DNA from: Gammaproteobacteria bacterium MOLA455
Lineage (GTDB): Bacteria; Pseudomonadota; Gammaproteobacteria; Pseudomonadales; Porticoccaceae
DNA length: 64,000 bases
Direction: 5' to 3'
NCBI GenBank assembly: GCA_000511875.1
Contig: AZIN01000003.1
Coordinates: 238,450-302,449 of the forward strand
The notes under the pieces were generated by a model that saw only the letters and a program-made list of their open reading frames with translations, had not been told where the DNA came from and searched no databases. Each line of letters opens with the position of its first letter. The first letter of the stretch is position 1. The position numbers were made by a program, and so were the translations under genes. Positions 27,589-37,897 of this stretch are shown piece by piece.

Positions 27589-28266
27589 CTAGCTCTGCTC
27601 TTCTATTTCGACACAGACGCCGCCTTCGGGCAGTAACTCATTATCCAGAATTACATGACCTTCGCGCAGCTCTAGACGTCCTTCGCAGAACCATTGCGCC
27701 GCCAATGGATAGATCTGATGTTCAAACACCAGCACCCTCGAGGCCAGTTCTTCGGCAGTATCATTTTCCAGAAGCTCTACCTTAGCCTGAACTATGCCTG
27801 GCCCGCCATCCAATTCGGCGGTGACGAAGTGCACTGTGGCACCAGCTTCACTGTCACCTGCATCTATAGCGCGCTGGTGAGTGTGTAGCCCCGGATATTT
27901 GGGTAACAACGAAGGGTGAATATTAATCAGTCGACCGAGAAAGCGATTCACAAACTGGGGTGTGAGTATGCGCATAAAGCCGGCCAGCACAATCAGATCT
28001 GGGGAGAAGCTGTCGATTACATCGGCCAGAGCCACATCGAACTCGGCGCGGGAGCCGAAGCTGTTGTGGTCGAGGGTGATATTGGGAATCGCTGCAGCAG
28101 CTGCCCGCTCTAGGCCTTTGACGCCGGCTTTGTTACTAATCACTGCCACCACGTCGCCATTAAGCGACCCATCCGCGCAACCATCAATAAAGGATTGCAG
28201 GTTTGAGCCACCGCCGGAGATTAGGACAACTATGCGTCGCTTGCCCTTAGAAAGGTCAGTCATCAA
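27589..28266 (-). CDS. purN: Phosphoribosylglycinamide formyltransferase 1
   Basis: The 225-residue enzyme has the GGGSNLQ phosphate-binding loop near residue 18, the [13 protein letters not shown] motif containing the catalytic histidine, and AELDGGPGI with the catalytic aspartate. It transfers the formyl group of 10-formyl-THF to GAR in purine synthesis. Its start overlaps the purM stop by four bases (ATGA), the usual purMN coupling. Confidence 0.96.
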   Translation of the reverse strand: MMTDLSKGKRRIVVLISGGGSNLQSFIDGCADGSLNGDVVAVISNKAGVKGLERAAAAAIPNITLDHNSFGSRAEFDVALADVIDSFSPDLIVLAGFMRILTPQFVNRFLGRLINIHPSLLPKYPGLHTHQRAIDAGDSEAGATVHFVTAELDGGPGIVQAKVELLENDTAEELASRVLVFEHQIYPLAAQWFCEGRLELREGHVILDNELLPEGGVCVEIEEQS

Positions 28267-29315
28267 GATAGTCCGAGCAGTTGAACCTGTTCTTCGCCAG
28301 CTTCTTGAGCAGAGATGCTACCCAGTTCGAAGGCGGTTTCGCCACTGGCAGCCAGCATAGTCAGAGCTTCTTGAGCGCGGTCAGCGGGAACACAGATAAC
28401 CATGCCAACGCCGCAGTTTAGCGTGCGGTGCATTTCGTGCTCGTCGATATTGCCGCCTTTTTGAAGCCAGTCGAAGACTGCTGGACGGGTCCAGGCTTGA
28501 GTGTCGATGACGGCTTTGGTGTTGTCTGGCAGAACCCGTGGAATATTTTCTAAAAGTCCGCCACCAGTAATGTGGGCCAGGGCGTTGACCTGAGACTCAG
28601 CGATCAACTTCAGCAGTGGCTTGACGTAGATGCGCGTGGGTTCCATCAGCAGGTCGATCAGTGGCTTGCCATCCAGTTGTGCGGTGGCGGGATCTGTATC
28701 CGTGACTTCCAGCACTTTGCGAATCAGCGAGTAACCGTTTGAGTGTGGGCCACTTGAGGCTAAACCAATTAAGCTGTCGCCGATACTGACTTTGGTACCA
28801 TCGATAAGATCAGCTTTCTCGACTATGCCAACACAGAAACCCGCTAGGTCGTAGTCTTCTCCTTCATACATGCCCGGCATCTCAGCGGTTTCGCCGCCGA
28901 TCAGTGAGCAGCCAGAAATATCACAGCCATCCGCAATACCATTAACTACAGCAGCGGCAGTGTCGATCTCGAGTTTGCCTGTGGCATAGTAGTCGAGGAA
29001 GAACAGTGGCTCGGCGCCACAGACAATGAGATCATTTACGCACATGGCAACCAGATCTATACCTACGGTGTCATGCTTGCCATGATCCAGCGCCAAACGC
29101 AATTTGGTACCAACGCCATCGGTGCCTGAAACCAAGACCGGCTGATTGTAGCCAGTGGGTAATTCAAACAGTGCACCAAATCCGCCGAGACCGGCTAAAA
29201 CTTCTGGCCGCCTTGTGCGCTTGGCTGCGCCCTTAATTTTTTCGATCAGTGCATTGCCCGCATCGATGTCGACGCCTGCATCTTTATAGCTGAGTGATTT
29301 GCTGTTTTCGGTCAT
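28263..29315 (-). CDS. purM: Phosphoribosylformylglycinamidine cyclo-ligase (AIR synthetase)
   Basis: The 350-residue enzyme has the [19 protein letters not shown] start, the [12 protein letters not shown]-binding motif, the [11 protein letters not shown] and [11 protein letters not shown] motifs, and [12 protein letters not shown] in the second half, all PurM signatures. It closes the imidazole ring to form AIR. It is upstream of purN and divergent from the DUF2066 gene; I saw no PurR-type operator before it. Confidence 0.97.
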   Translation of the reverse strand: MTENSKSLSYKDAGVDIDAGNALIEKIKGAAKRTRRPEVLAGLGGFGALFELPTGYNQPVLVSGTDGVGTKLRLALDHGKHDTVGIDLVAMCVNDLIVCGAEPLFFLDYYATGKLEIDTAAAVVNGIADGCDISGCSLIGGETAEMPGMYEGEDYDLAGFCVGIVEKADLIDGTKVSIGDSLIGLASSGPHSNGYSLIRKVLEVTDTDPATAQLDGKPLIDLLMEPTRIYVKPLLKLIAESQVNALAHITGGGLLENIPRVLPDNTKAVIDTQAWTRPAVFDWLQKGGNIDEHEMHRTLNCGVGMVICVPADRAQEALTMLAASGETAFELGSISAQEAGEEQVQLLGLS

Positions 29316-29379
29316 GACACAAGCCTTCTTTTGTTAGCCCGCTATTTTAGATGCAGTGGGCCTACTTTTCATCAAGCAC

Positions 29380-29388
29380 TGATATAAT
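29380..29388 (+). promoter_or_regulatory. Extended -10 promoter for the DUF2066-hda pair
   Basis: TGATATAAT is a perfect extended -10 (TGn-TATAAT) 26 bases before the TTG start of the DUF2066 gene. No strong -35 is seen, which extended -10 promoters can tolerate. Confidence 0.5.
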
Positions 29389-29414
29389 GTTGCAAAATAT
29401 CTGGAGAAAAACCG

Positions 29415-30479
29415 TTGAAACGGACATTAATTTTGTTTTTCGCCCTGTTTTGCGCCCCAGTGATGGCAGAACCGGTTTCTGGACTCTATAACGGACGGGT
29501 TTTGGTTGCCGATCAAACTGAGCAGTCGAGATCAAAAGGCGTTAATCAGGCGCTGGAACAGGTGCTGATTAAACTTACTGGCAACAGTAAAATCATGCAG
29601 CTTCAGGGGATTCAAAAAGCCGTTTCCAACACTGATAATTTTGTCGCCAGTGTCGGCTACACAAAATTGCCCGTAGGTTCGTTTGAGGAGCTTGCTGATC
29701 AGCCAGGTTTTTCACTTCAGGTAAGTTTTTCCACTCAGGCCATCGATCAATTGATTCGCTGGGCGCAGTTGCCCATATTGCCCGCTGGACGGCCGAAACT
29801 GCTATTTTGGATAGTGCGTGATGATGCAGAGACCGGTCGTCAGTTTGTCACTGAGCAGCTGTTTCCCGATTTCATCCACAGCTTTCAGCAAATTATGCAA
29901 GATCGCGCGTTGCCTTATCAGTTACCAGCGCTGGATCTGGAGGATCAGTTATCGCTCTCAGTGAATGAGGCTTGGTCCATGCGCGAGCAGACTATAGAAG
30001 TGGCCTCACAACGCTATGGGGCCGATGGCTGGGTGCTGCTCCGATTTTTCACCACCACGTCGGGGCAGGTGCGTGGCAGTTGGACCTACAAGTTAGGTGA
30101 CCAGCGCGGCTTTGATGATGTGCGCGGGGAGAACCCTGAGGTGTTTGTTGGTCAGGCGGTGAATGAACTGGTGGACAGTATCTCTTCAAAGTTGACCTAC
30201 GTCCCTCAGGTGGATACCAGCAAGCTAGTAGTGCAGATTAATCAGGTTGATTCCTTCACTGACTATCAGGCCGTTGTGGCACAGCTGCAGGGCCTAAAGT
30301 TGGTTCGATCCAGCCATGTTTCAGCGGTTGAGGCTGATCGGCTGTTTGTCACTGTGGATATAGATGGCGGCGTAGATCTGCTGATTTCAGCATTGGAGCG
30401 CGGTGGTCGTTTGGTTAACCAAACGTCCGAGATGGCGCGCTTCAGTGGTAATTTAGAATTTGATTGGATGGTTGAGTGA
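29415..30479 (+). CDS. DUF2066 exported protein
   Basis: The 354-residue protein starts with TTG, preceded by a CTGGAG ribosome site, and has a clear signal peptide ending near VMAEP (about 18). The mature part has the LYNGRVLVADQTEQSRSKG and LIKLTGNS features of DUF2066. These proteins of unknown function sit next to hda and purMN in many gammaproteobacteria. The last base pairs overlap the start of hda (GTGA), so the two are translationally coupled. Confidence 0.8.
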   Translation: MKRTLILFFALFCAPVMAEPVSGLYNGRVLVADQTEQSRSKGVNQALEQVLIKLTGNSKIMQLQGIQKAVSNTDNFVASVGYTKLPVGSFEELADQPGFSLQVSFSTQAIDQLIRWAQLPILPAGRPKLLFWIVRDDAETGRQFVTEQLFPDFIHSFQQIMQDRALPYQLPALDLEDQLSLSVNEAWSMREQTIEVASQRYGADGWVLLRFFTTTSGQVRGSWTYKLGDQRGFDDVRGENPEVFVGQAVNELVDSISSKLTYVPQVDTSKLVVQINQVDSFTDYQAVVAQLQGLKLVRSSHVSAVEADRLFVTVDIDGGVDLLISALERGGRLVNQTSEMARFSGNLEFDWMVE

Positions 30480-31180
30480 ACGATTTTCAGCAGTTAAGTT
30501 TGGCTATTAAACTAGATGACCGGGCGACCTTTGATAATTTTTATGCCCCTACAGGCACCCCCCAGCATCTGGCGAAGATGTTACTGCAGGATGAAGGCAA
30601 GCAGTACGCCTATGTCTGTGGTTCATCGGGCACAGGTCTGTCTCATCTGATGCAGGCGGTTTGCCAGCAGCACAGCACTCGCCTGAGCAATGGTGCTGCG
30701 GTCTATTTGCCATTAAAAGAACTCTGTGACTATCCCGGGGATCAGGTTCTCGAAGGCCTGGAATCTTCTGACTTGGTCTGTTTAGACGACCTCGATCAGG
30801 TGGCCGGTCGCGAGGAGTGGCAGGCGCCACTGTTTAACTTTTTTAATCGCTGCAGTGAGTTTGGTACTCGTTTACTGATTACCGCGCACACCATGCCAGA
30901 TTACTTAGAAGTGTTGTTAGACGATCTGTTGTCGCGCTTAAAATCTGGCATTTCACTGCAGCTAATGGATTACAAAGATGCAGATCTTCGTCGAATGTTG
31001 CAGCATAGGGCCAGTGGTTTAGGTCTCTATCTATCCGATGAAGTGGCGCGTTTTTTACTGCATCGCCTACCGCGGAATAGTCATTTGTTAATGGCCGCGT
31101 TGGAAAAGTTGGATGCGGTGTCGTTGCGCGAGCAGCGCCGATTGACACTGCCCTTTGTGAAGACTGTTCTGGATATCTAG
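30476..31180 (+). CDS. hda: Hda, regulatory inactivator of DnaA
   Basis: The 234-residue AAA+ protein lacks the DnaA DNA-binding domain and starts with QLSLAIKL, close to the QLSLPL sliding-clamp motif of Hda. The P-loop-like region reads CGSSGTGLSHL and the Walker B region LVCLDDLDQV. With the clamp it stimulates ATP hydrolysis by DnaA and prevents over-initiation. The GTG start overlaps the stop of the DUF2066 gene. Confidence 0.93.
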   Translation: MNDFQQLSLAIKLDDRATFDNFYAPTGTPQHLAKMLLQDEGKQYAYVCGSSGTGLSHLMQAVCQQHSTRLSNGAAVYLPLKELCDYPGDQVLEGLESSDLVCLDDLDQVAGREEWQAPLFNFFNRCSEFGTRLLITAHTMPDYLEVLLDDLLSRLKSGISLQLMDYKDADLRRMLQHRASGLGLYLSDEVARFLLHRLPRNSHLLMAALEKLDAVSLREQRRLTLPFVKTVLDI

Positions 31181-31190
31181 TGCTTGCTGT

Positions 31191-33041
31191 TTATAACGGA
31201 CAGCTCTCACAGTAGAGATAGACATGATTCGGGTCGTTCAGTGAGTCTATAAACTGCAGTGGCTTGAGTGCCGATGCCAGTTGACGCTGGAAACTCATAG
31301 GCAACCAACTCTGCAAGCCCATAGCACCTACTGCTGCATCCACATTGCCGCTAATCTCCATCATTATCTGCTCCATAAAACTCAGTGGTTTACGGCGATA
31401 ATTAATTTTATAGTCGCTGACGCCGGCCAGTATAGCGGCGCTGGCGATGGCGTCATTTAAGTCGCCGAGCGCATCTACTAGCCCCAGCTCTAGGGCCTTC
31501 TTACCGGTCCAGACACGGCCCTGAGCGATTTCATGAATGGCACTGGGTGTGGTCTCGCGGGCATCGGCCACCAGATTCAGGAAGCGTGTATAAACATGCT
31601 CCACACCAGACTGCATAATCATTTTCGCCTCTGGGGTCATAGCTCTGCTGAGTTGCAACATGCCGGCAATATTGGTGGTGCCAACACCATCTGAATAGAC
31701 GCCCATAGCACTGAGAGAATCCTCAAAGGTGGGGATCACACCAAACACGCCGATGGATCCGGTGATGGTGGTGGACAGTGCGACTATTTTGTCGGACTCG
31801 GTAGCGATCCAATAGCCACCGGATGCAGCGTAACTACCCATAGAGATAACCACAGGTATATTGTTTTTCCGCAGGGAGGCAATGCTGTCGCGGATTACAT
31901 CTGATGCAAAGGCGCTGCCGCCAGGACTGTCGACGCGCAAGACCACGGCCTTGACTTGATCCTCCTCTTCAATCGCAGCAAACATCTCCGCCAGTGTGTC
32001 CCCACCTACAGTTCCCTCGGGCTGATTGCCGTCGAGAATCGCGCCACTAGCAACGACCACGGCTATTTCGGGTCTGCCTTTATTAACCGCTTTCAGAGAA
32101 CCCAACTTCATATGGTTGAGATAGGCGGCCATGGGCACGCTATCAAACTCGCCATTGCTATGGGGCAGAATCTCTAGCAAGTGGGCCCTGGTTTCGCTGC
32201 GTGTGGCAATGCGATCAATCAATCCCTGCTGTAGTGCCAATGCGGCAATATCGCCATTTTCTTCGGCTAACCTGAGGTGGATATTATTCGCTAAATCATT
32301 CAGGGCGCCATTGGGTAGACCACGTAACTGCTCTACTCTGGAAGTGTAAAACTGCCATAGGGAGTCGACTAAATTTCGTCGGTCTGCGCGAGCTTCGTCC
32401 GACATGCCTTTGCCCAAAAACGGTTCGACAGCACTTTTGTATTTGCCGACACGGAAGATATGAACATTGATTTTGAGTTTATCCAGAGCTTCTTTGTAGT
32501 AGTTGCTGTAGGAGCCGAAGCCAGTGAGCATAACGCTGCCAAGGGGATTCATAATAATTTCATCGGCGTGGGCAGCGAGAAAATACTGTGACTGAGAGAA
32601 GTTATCGCCAATCGCAATAATCGGTTTACCGCTCCTCTTGAAGCGTTGCAGTGCACCGCTGATCTCTTCGAGTTTGGCTATGGAGCCGCCCGCCATATAG
32701 TTGGTGTCCAGCAGCACATGGGTGATGCGCTCATCGTACTGGGCATGGTCTAGGGCTTGAACTATATCTCGCACCAGGGTTTCAGTGTCGCGCTGACCTG
32801 GCTGAGCGAATATTTCGCTGACTGGATCTATATAAGAGCGCTGGTCAACCAATGTGCCGCTGGGGGCTAAGTAGAGTGCGCCGCGCTCGGGCATTGGCTG
32901 AATGTCGTCGACAAACAAGCCTCCGATGATGGCGATAAAAAATAACACTACAACCAGGCTGATCATATAACGAATGGCGCTGACAACGCTGCCGATAAAT
33001 CTAAATATTCTGCGTATCAAGCCTGGTTTCTTTTCACTCAT
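31191..33041 (-). CDS. sppA: Signal peptide peptidase SppA, long (67K) type
   Basis: The 616-residue protein has one N-terminal membrane anchor (about 20-44) and the duplicated serine-protease fold of long SppA. The general-base lysine lies in GKYKSAVEPF (K202) in the first half, and the nucleophile serine in SYAASGGY (S407) in the second. It cuts leftover signal peptides in the inner membrane. Length matches E. coli SppA (618). It is convergent with hda, ten bases away. Confidence 0.96.
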   Translation of the reverse strand: MSEKKPGLIRRIFRFIGSVVSAIRYMISLVVVLFFIAIIGGLFVDDIQPMPERGALYLAPSGTLVDQRSYIDPVSEIFAQPGQRDTETLVRDIVQALDHAQYDERITHVLLDTNYMAGGSIAKLEEISGALQRFKRSGKPIIAIGDNFSQSQYFLAAHADEIIMNPLGSVMLTGFGSYSNYYKEALDKLKINVHIFRVGKYKSAVEPFLGKGMSDEARADRRNLVDSLWQFYTSRVEQLRGLPNGALNDLANNIHLRLAEENGDIAALALQQGLIDRIATRSETRAHLLEILPHSNGEFDSVPMAAYLNHMKLGSLKAVNKGRPEIAVVVASGAILDGNQPEGTVGGDTLAEMFAAIEEEDQVKAVVLRVDSPGGSAFASDVIRDSIASLRKNNIPVVISMGSYAASGGYWIATESDKIVALSTTITGSIGVFGVIPTFEDSLSAMGVYSDGVGTTNIAGMLQLSRAMTPEAKMIMQSGVEHVYTRFLNLVADARETTPSAIHEIAQGRVWTGKKALELGLVDALGDLNDAIASAAILAGVSDYKINYRRKPLSFMEQIMMEISGNVDAAVGAMGLQSWLPMSFQRQLASALKPLQFIDSLNDPNHVYLYCESCPL

Positions 33042-33136
33042 AGAGGTAGTCCTTTCAATCGTTGTTTCACAGCACGTCTCTGTCTGTTTTAAAAACTCGT
33101 TGCTGGAACGCCGTCTGCGTCCTGTGAGTATAGACT

Positions 33137-33547
33137 CTAACTGGCCGTTTGTTCTTGCTGCTCTTGCTGAAGTGCTTCCTGTCTGTCGTACTCATCTTGC
33201 AATGCCTTGCCGCGCTGCTGTTTCCAGCGTGCATACATCATTGCTGCGTTAAACAGGATTACCGTCAGTGCCAGTTCCACCCAATCGAGTAGCTGTGGCG
33301 TTGGGCCGGCTAAGTTATCGATGGCTGTGGCGAAGTAGATCAGAATCACAAAGCAGATCCAGATTAATGTGCGAGTGTTGTTGACGATTAGGCCAGGAAT
33401 AAAGATCGCTAGGGGAAACAGGCAGAGAAAGTAAATAATGCCCGGCGCGCCCTGAATCCATGCGTTGGCTGTAATGGCTGTCAACATTAGATAAAAGCTG
33501 GCATGGGTGAGGAGACGGGAAAAATTAATTTTTTGTTCTAAGGTCAT
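33137..33547 (-). CDS. DUF2069 small membrane protein
   Basis: The 136-residue protein has four hydrophobic segments and the DUF2069 pattern (NAWIQGAPGIIYF, LPLAIFIPG-type and WVELALTVILF regions), then a charged, Gln-rich tail. Function is unknown. It lies one base after wrbA, and wrbA overlaps arsC, giving a three-gene unit arsC-wrbA-DUF2069 also common in pseudomonads. Confidence 0.82.
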   Translation of the reverse strand: MTLEQKINFSRLLTHASFYLMLTAITANAWIQGAPGIIYFLCLFPLAIFIPGLIVNNTRTLIWICFVILIYFATAIDNLAGPTPQLLDWVELALTVILFNAAMMYARWKQQRGKALQDEYDRQEALQQEQQEQTAS

Positions 33548-33548
33548 G

Positions 33549-34483
<935 letters not shown>

Positions 34484-34561
34484 CGTCTATGTTTCAAGTT
34501 GTGGAATTCTTACGCCATTGTAGAGGCAAATGGATTTAAACAGAATCAGAGGTTTAACGGC

Positions 34562-35851
34562 ATGATCAATCAATTATTAATCACTGCGGGCAGAATACCC
34601 CAGCAACTGGTCAACAGTGGCCAGTTTTTGGTCTATGCGGTGCGTCGTTTTCTCGGCGATGGCTGCCCCCAGAGTGCCGCAGCGCTCACCTATATGAGTC
34701 TGTTTGCGGTGGTGCCCATGCTGACTCTGATGTACAGCATGTTCTCCCTGGTGCCTGCATTCCAGGAGCTCGGCGGTCAGGTGGAGGAATTTATCTTCTC
34801 CAAATTTTTGCCCAGCAGTGGTCAAGAGATTACTCAGTACCTGAGTGAGTTTTCCAATCAGGCGCGCAAGCTTAGTGTCGCCGGTGTGGCAATTATCTTG
34901 GTCACTGCCCTGTTGATGTTGAGTAATATCGAAAAAACCTTTAATCATATCTGGGCCACCACTGGCGGGCGCAAAGGCTTGGCCGGATTTTTGGTCTATT
35001 GGGCGATCTTGAGTCTTGGACCTCTATTGCTCGCCGTGGGCATGATTATGAGTACCTATCTGATGTCACTGCGCCTGGTGGTGGCCGAGGTCGACAGCTT
35101 AGGTGTGGTGGCGCTGCTGTTTAGTTATCTGCCCTGGTTGCTGACTTGGCTGGCTTTTACCCTGCTTTATGTGGCCGTGCCCAACTGCAAGGTAAAAGTG
35201 GTTTACGCGCTGTTTGGCGGTCTGATCACAACACTGTTGTTCGAGACCGCCAAGGCGTTATTTGGACAGTTGGTCGCCAATTCCATTTATACCAACGTTT
35301 ATGGTGCATTCGCCGTTATTCCGTTGTTTTTGCTTTGGATTTATCTGCTCTGGGTGCTGATTTTATTTGGCGCCGAACTGGTGCGCAGTCTTGAGACCTT
35401 TCGATATGAAGGTCGCGACGCAGAACTGCCGGATGCCCTCGCCGTGCTGATTATTTTGTGGCAGTGTTGGCGTCGGCAGCAGAAGGGTCGCAGCCTGTCG
35501 GACCGCGCCATGAGCATTGTGGGCCTCGATGTTGAACAGTGGCGACGCCTGCGCAATATGTTATTGAGTCAGCGTATTTTAGAGAAAACCGCCAGTGGTC
35601 AATATGTGATGATTCGCGATGCGGAAACTATCAGGTTGGCAGATATCAATGGCTGGCTGGGCCTGGGATTCAGCGGTGGGGATAGAGTGATGAGTGAAAA
35701 ACTGGCCAACGCCCACCCTTGGTTGGAGACCTATGACAGGTTGATGCGTGAGAATAGTCAGATGACTGAGCAGAATATGACCCTGAGCTTGCAAAAGTTG
35801 TTTGCCACTAATAGTCATTCTGCGGATACTGACAACTCGAATGAGAATTAG
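34562..35851 (+). CDS. YihY/BrkB-family membrane protein
   Basis: The 429-residue protein has six membrane helices in the first 300 residues with the family motifs AAALTYMSLFAVVPML and SIYTNVYGAFAVIPLFLLW, then a soluble C-terminal extension of about 130 residues containing a winged-helix-like segment. The family was once called RNase BN, but that activity was reassigned; its real role is uncertain. I use the ATG at 34562, which has AGAGG nine bases upstream; a longer frame to 34439 would overlap arsC on the other strand. Confidence 0.88.
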   Translation: MINQLLITAGRIPQQLVNSGQFLVYAVRRFLGDGCPQSAAALTYMSLFAVVPMLTLMYSMFSLVPAFQELGGQVEEFIFSKFLPSSGQEITQYLSEFSNQARKLSVAGVAIILVTALLMLSNIEKTFNHIWATTGGRKGLAGFLVYWAILSLGPLLLAVGMIMSTYLMSLRLVVAEVDSLGVVALLFSYLPWLLTWLAFTLLYVAVPNCKVKVVYALFGGLITTLLFETAKALFGQLVANSIYTNVYGAFAVIPLFLLWIYLLWVLILFGAELVRSLETFRYEGRDAELPDALAVLIILWQCWRRQQKGRSLSDRAMSIVGLDVEQWRRLRNMLLSQRILEKTASGQYVMIRDAETIRLADINGWLGLGFSGGDRVMSEKLANAHPWLETYDRLMRENSQMTEQNMTLSLQKLFATNSHSADTDNSNEN

Positions 35852-35875
35852 ACTTTTATATTAAGGTGATTGTGT

Positions 35876-36370
35876 ATGTTCAAAGATTTCTCGGTAAAAA
35901 GTTTCTTGGTAAAAAGTTTCTTGGTAAAAGGGCCCACAGTGAAAGCATTTTTAGTCAGCCTGATTTTGGTTGGCTGCAGCGGTGACACTGGCTACAAATT
36001 GATCGATGGCAGCAGTCACAGTTTCAATAATGACCAAGGCAAATATACCCTGGTTAACTATTGGGCCGAATGGTGCCAACCCTGCCGAGTAGAGGTGCCG
36101 GAGCTCAATGAACTGGCTGCTGAGCACGCTGATCAGCTAACTGTTTTAGCGGTCAACTTTGATAATGAGCAGGGCCCTAAGCTCCTCGAGCAGCTGCAGA
36201 AAATCGATATACAGTTCCCGTCGCTGGCAGTAGATCCCCGTGCTAAATGGAGTCTTGAGCGACCCAAGGTGTTGCCCGAGACACTGATAATAAATAGTGA
36301 TGGCGAATTGGTTAAACGTTTAATTGGTCCGCAAACCTTGGAATCGCTGATGGCCTTCATAGTCGAGTGA
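35876..36370 (+). CDS. TlpA/ResA-like thioredoxin-fold lipoprotein
   Basis: The 164-residue protein has a signal peptide with lipobox LVGC (C34) and a thioredoxin fold with the active site WCQPC (C67, C70). It should act in the periplasm as a thiol reductant. The ATG at 35876 follows an AAGGTGA ribosome site by six bases. The signal region contains three copies of a five-codon unit (FSVKS, FLVKS, FLVKG) from a 15-base tandem repeat at 35890-35932, which lengthens the basic N-region unusually. Confidence 0.87.
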   Translation: MFKDFSVKSFLVKSFLVKGPTVKAFLVSLILVGCSGDTGYKLIDGSSHSFNNDQGKYTLVNYWAEWCQPCRVEVPELNELAAEHADQLTVLAVNFDNEQGPKLLEQLQKIDIQFPSLAVDPRAKWSLERPKVLPETLIINSDGELVKRLIGPQTLESLMAFIVE

Positions 36371-36464
36371 TCTCCGTACCTCAAGTGGGTATAGGTGCCT
36401 GTGCTCCTGCCCTTTAAGCTTCAGATGAGTAAATCACCCCCCGGTATAAAGAGAGAGGTATAGG

Positions 36465-37883
36465 ATGAAAGATCTACGCAAATTTTACATCAATGGTCAA
36501 TGGATTGAGCCGTTGCAGGCACATGATCTGGTCGTTGAAAACCCTGCTACAGAAGAGTCTGTGGCTATTATTTCCCTCGGTGCAGCGGGCGATGTGGATC
36601 TAGCTGTAGCTGCTGCCAAGGCCGCCTTTCCGATTTACTCTCAATACAGTGTTGAGCAGCGTATCGCCTTGATGGAAAAGCTCCTTGAAGTCTATATGGG
36701 GCGCTACGACGAAATGGCGGCTACTATTTCCATGGAGATGGGCGCACCGATCTCCTTTGCCACCGCAGCTCAGGCAGACTGTGGCCGCGGGCATATCTCC
36801 GCAGCACTGAAGGCACTTAAGACCTTTGAGTTTGAACGTCAGGTTGGCAGCACTCTGGTGGTTAAGGAGCCGATCGGTGTCTGTGGCTTTATTACCCCCT
36901 GGAACTGGCCGATCAATCAGATCAGCTGCAAGGTTGCCCCGGCCTTGGCAACAGGCTGCACCATGGTGTTAAAGCCCAGTGAAATTGCACCGCTTTCCGG
37001 ATATCTATTCACCGAGATGATGGATGAGGCTGGTTTTCCAGCCGGTGTTTACAATATGGTCAATGGCGATGGGCCAGGTGTAGGGGCAGTGATTGCCAGT
37101 CACCAGGATGTGGATATGGTCTCCTTTACCGGCTCCACTCGCGCTGGAATATTGGTTGCCAAAGCCGCAGCCGAAACGGTCAAGCGTGTCACTCAAGAGC
37201 TGGGTGGTAAATCGCCGAATATTATCTTTGCCGATGCCGACCTGGAGTCTGCGGTCAGTGGCGGTGTTCTTAACATGATGAGCAACACCGGACAGTCTTG
37301 TAATGCTCCTTCACGAATGTTGGTCGAGGCCTCGGTGTACGATCAGGCGGTAGAAATTGCCCGTCAGGTCGCTGAGCAAATTGCTGTTGATCAGCCCGCC
37401 AAAAAAGGCCAGCACATAGGCCCACTATCCAGTCGTGTGCAGTTTGATAAGGTCCAGAGTTTGATTGCCAAAGGCATAGAGGAGGGCGCCCAGTTAATTG
37501 CTGGCGGGCTTGGTAAGCCTGAGGACTTTGAATCAGGCTATTTTGTTAAGCCTACGGTGTTTGCCGGAGTAAATAATCAAATGGCCATAGCCCGGGAAGA
37601 AATTTTCGGTCCAGTGTTGACCATGATTCCCTTTGACGGCGAAGCTGAGGCAATCGCAATTGCCAATGACACGGCCTATGGCCTGGCCGCCTATTTAAGC
37701 ACCGGTGACGAAGAACGCGCCAAGCGTGTTGCAGGTCAGTTGCGAGCTGGCATGATCAGCGTGAACAGAGCACAGCAGAATTATACAGCGCCATTTGGTG
37801 GTTATAAGCAGTCTGGAAATGGCCGCGAGTGGGGCGAGTTTGGCTTTGATGATTTTCTTGAGATTAAAGGTATTAGTCGGTAG
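36465..37883 (+). CDS. NAD(P)+-dependent aldehyde dehydrogenase
   Basis: The 472-residue enzyme has the ALDH signatures TPWNWPINQ (about 144-152, oxyanion N147), KPSEIAP, FTGSTRAG, ELGGKSPNI (E245 general base) and GQSCNAPSR (catalytic C279). It oxidises an aldehyde to an acid; the substrate is not clear, since the class is broad. It stands alone between the thioredoxin-like gene and the convergent Ada-like gene, with a good GAGAGAGG ribosome site. Confidence 0.92.
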   Translation: MKDLRKFYINGQWIEPLQAHDLVVENPATEESVAIISLGAAGDVDLAVAAAKAAFPIYSQYSVEQRIALMEKLLEVYMGRYDEMAATISMEMGAPISFATAAQADCGRGHISAALKALKTFEFERQVGSTLVVKEPIGVCGFITPWNWPINQISCKVAPALATGCTMVLKPSEIAPLSGYLFTEMMDEAGFPAGVYNMVNGDGPGVGAVIASHQDVDMVSFTGSTRAGILVAKAAAETVKRVTQELGGKSPNIIFADADLESAVSGGVLNMMSNTGQSCNAPSRMLVEASVYDQAVEIARQVAEQIAVDQPAKKGQHIGPLSSRVQFDKVQSLIAKGIEEGAQLIAGGLGKPEDFESGYFVKPTVFAGVNNQMAIAREEIFGPVLTMIPFDGEAEAIAIANDTAYGLAAYLSTGDEERAKRVAGQLRAGMISVNRAQQNYTAPFGGYKQSGNGREWGEFGFDDFLEIKGISR

Positions 37884-37897
37884 GAGACTGGGTTTTG

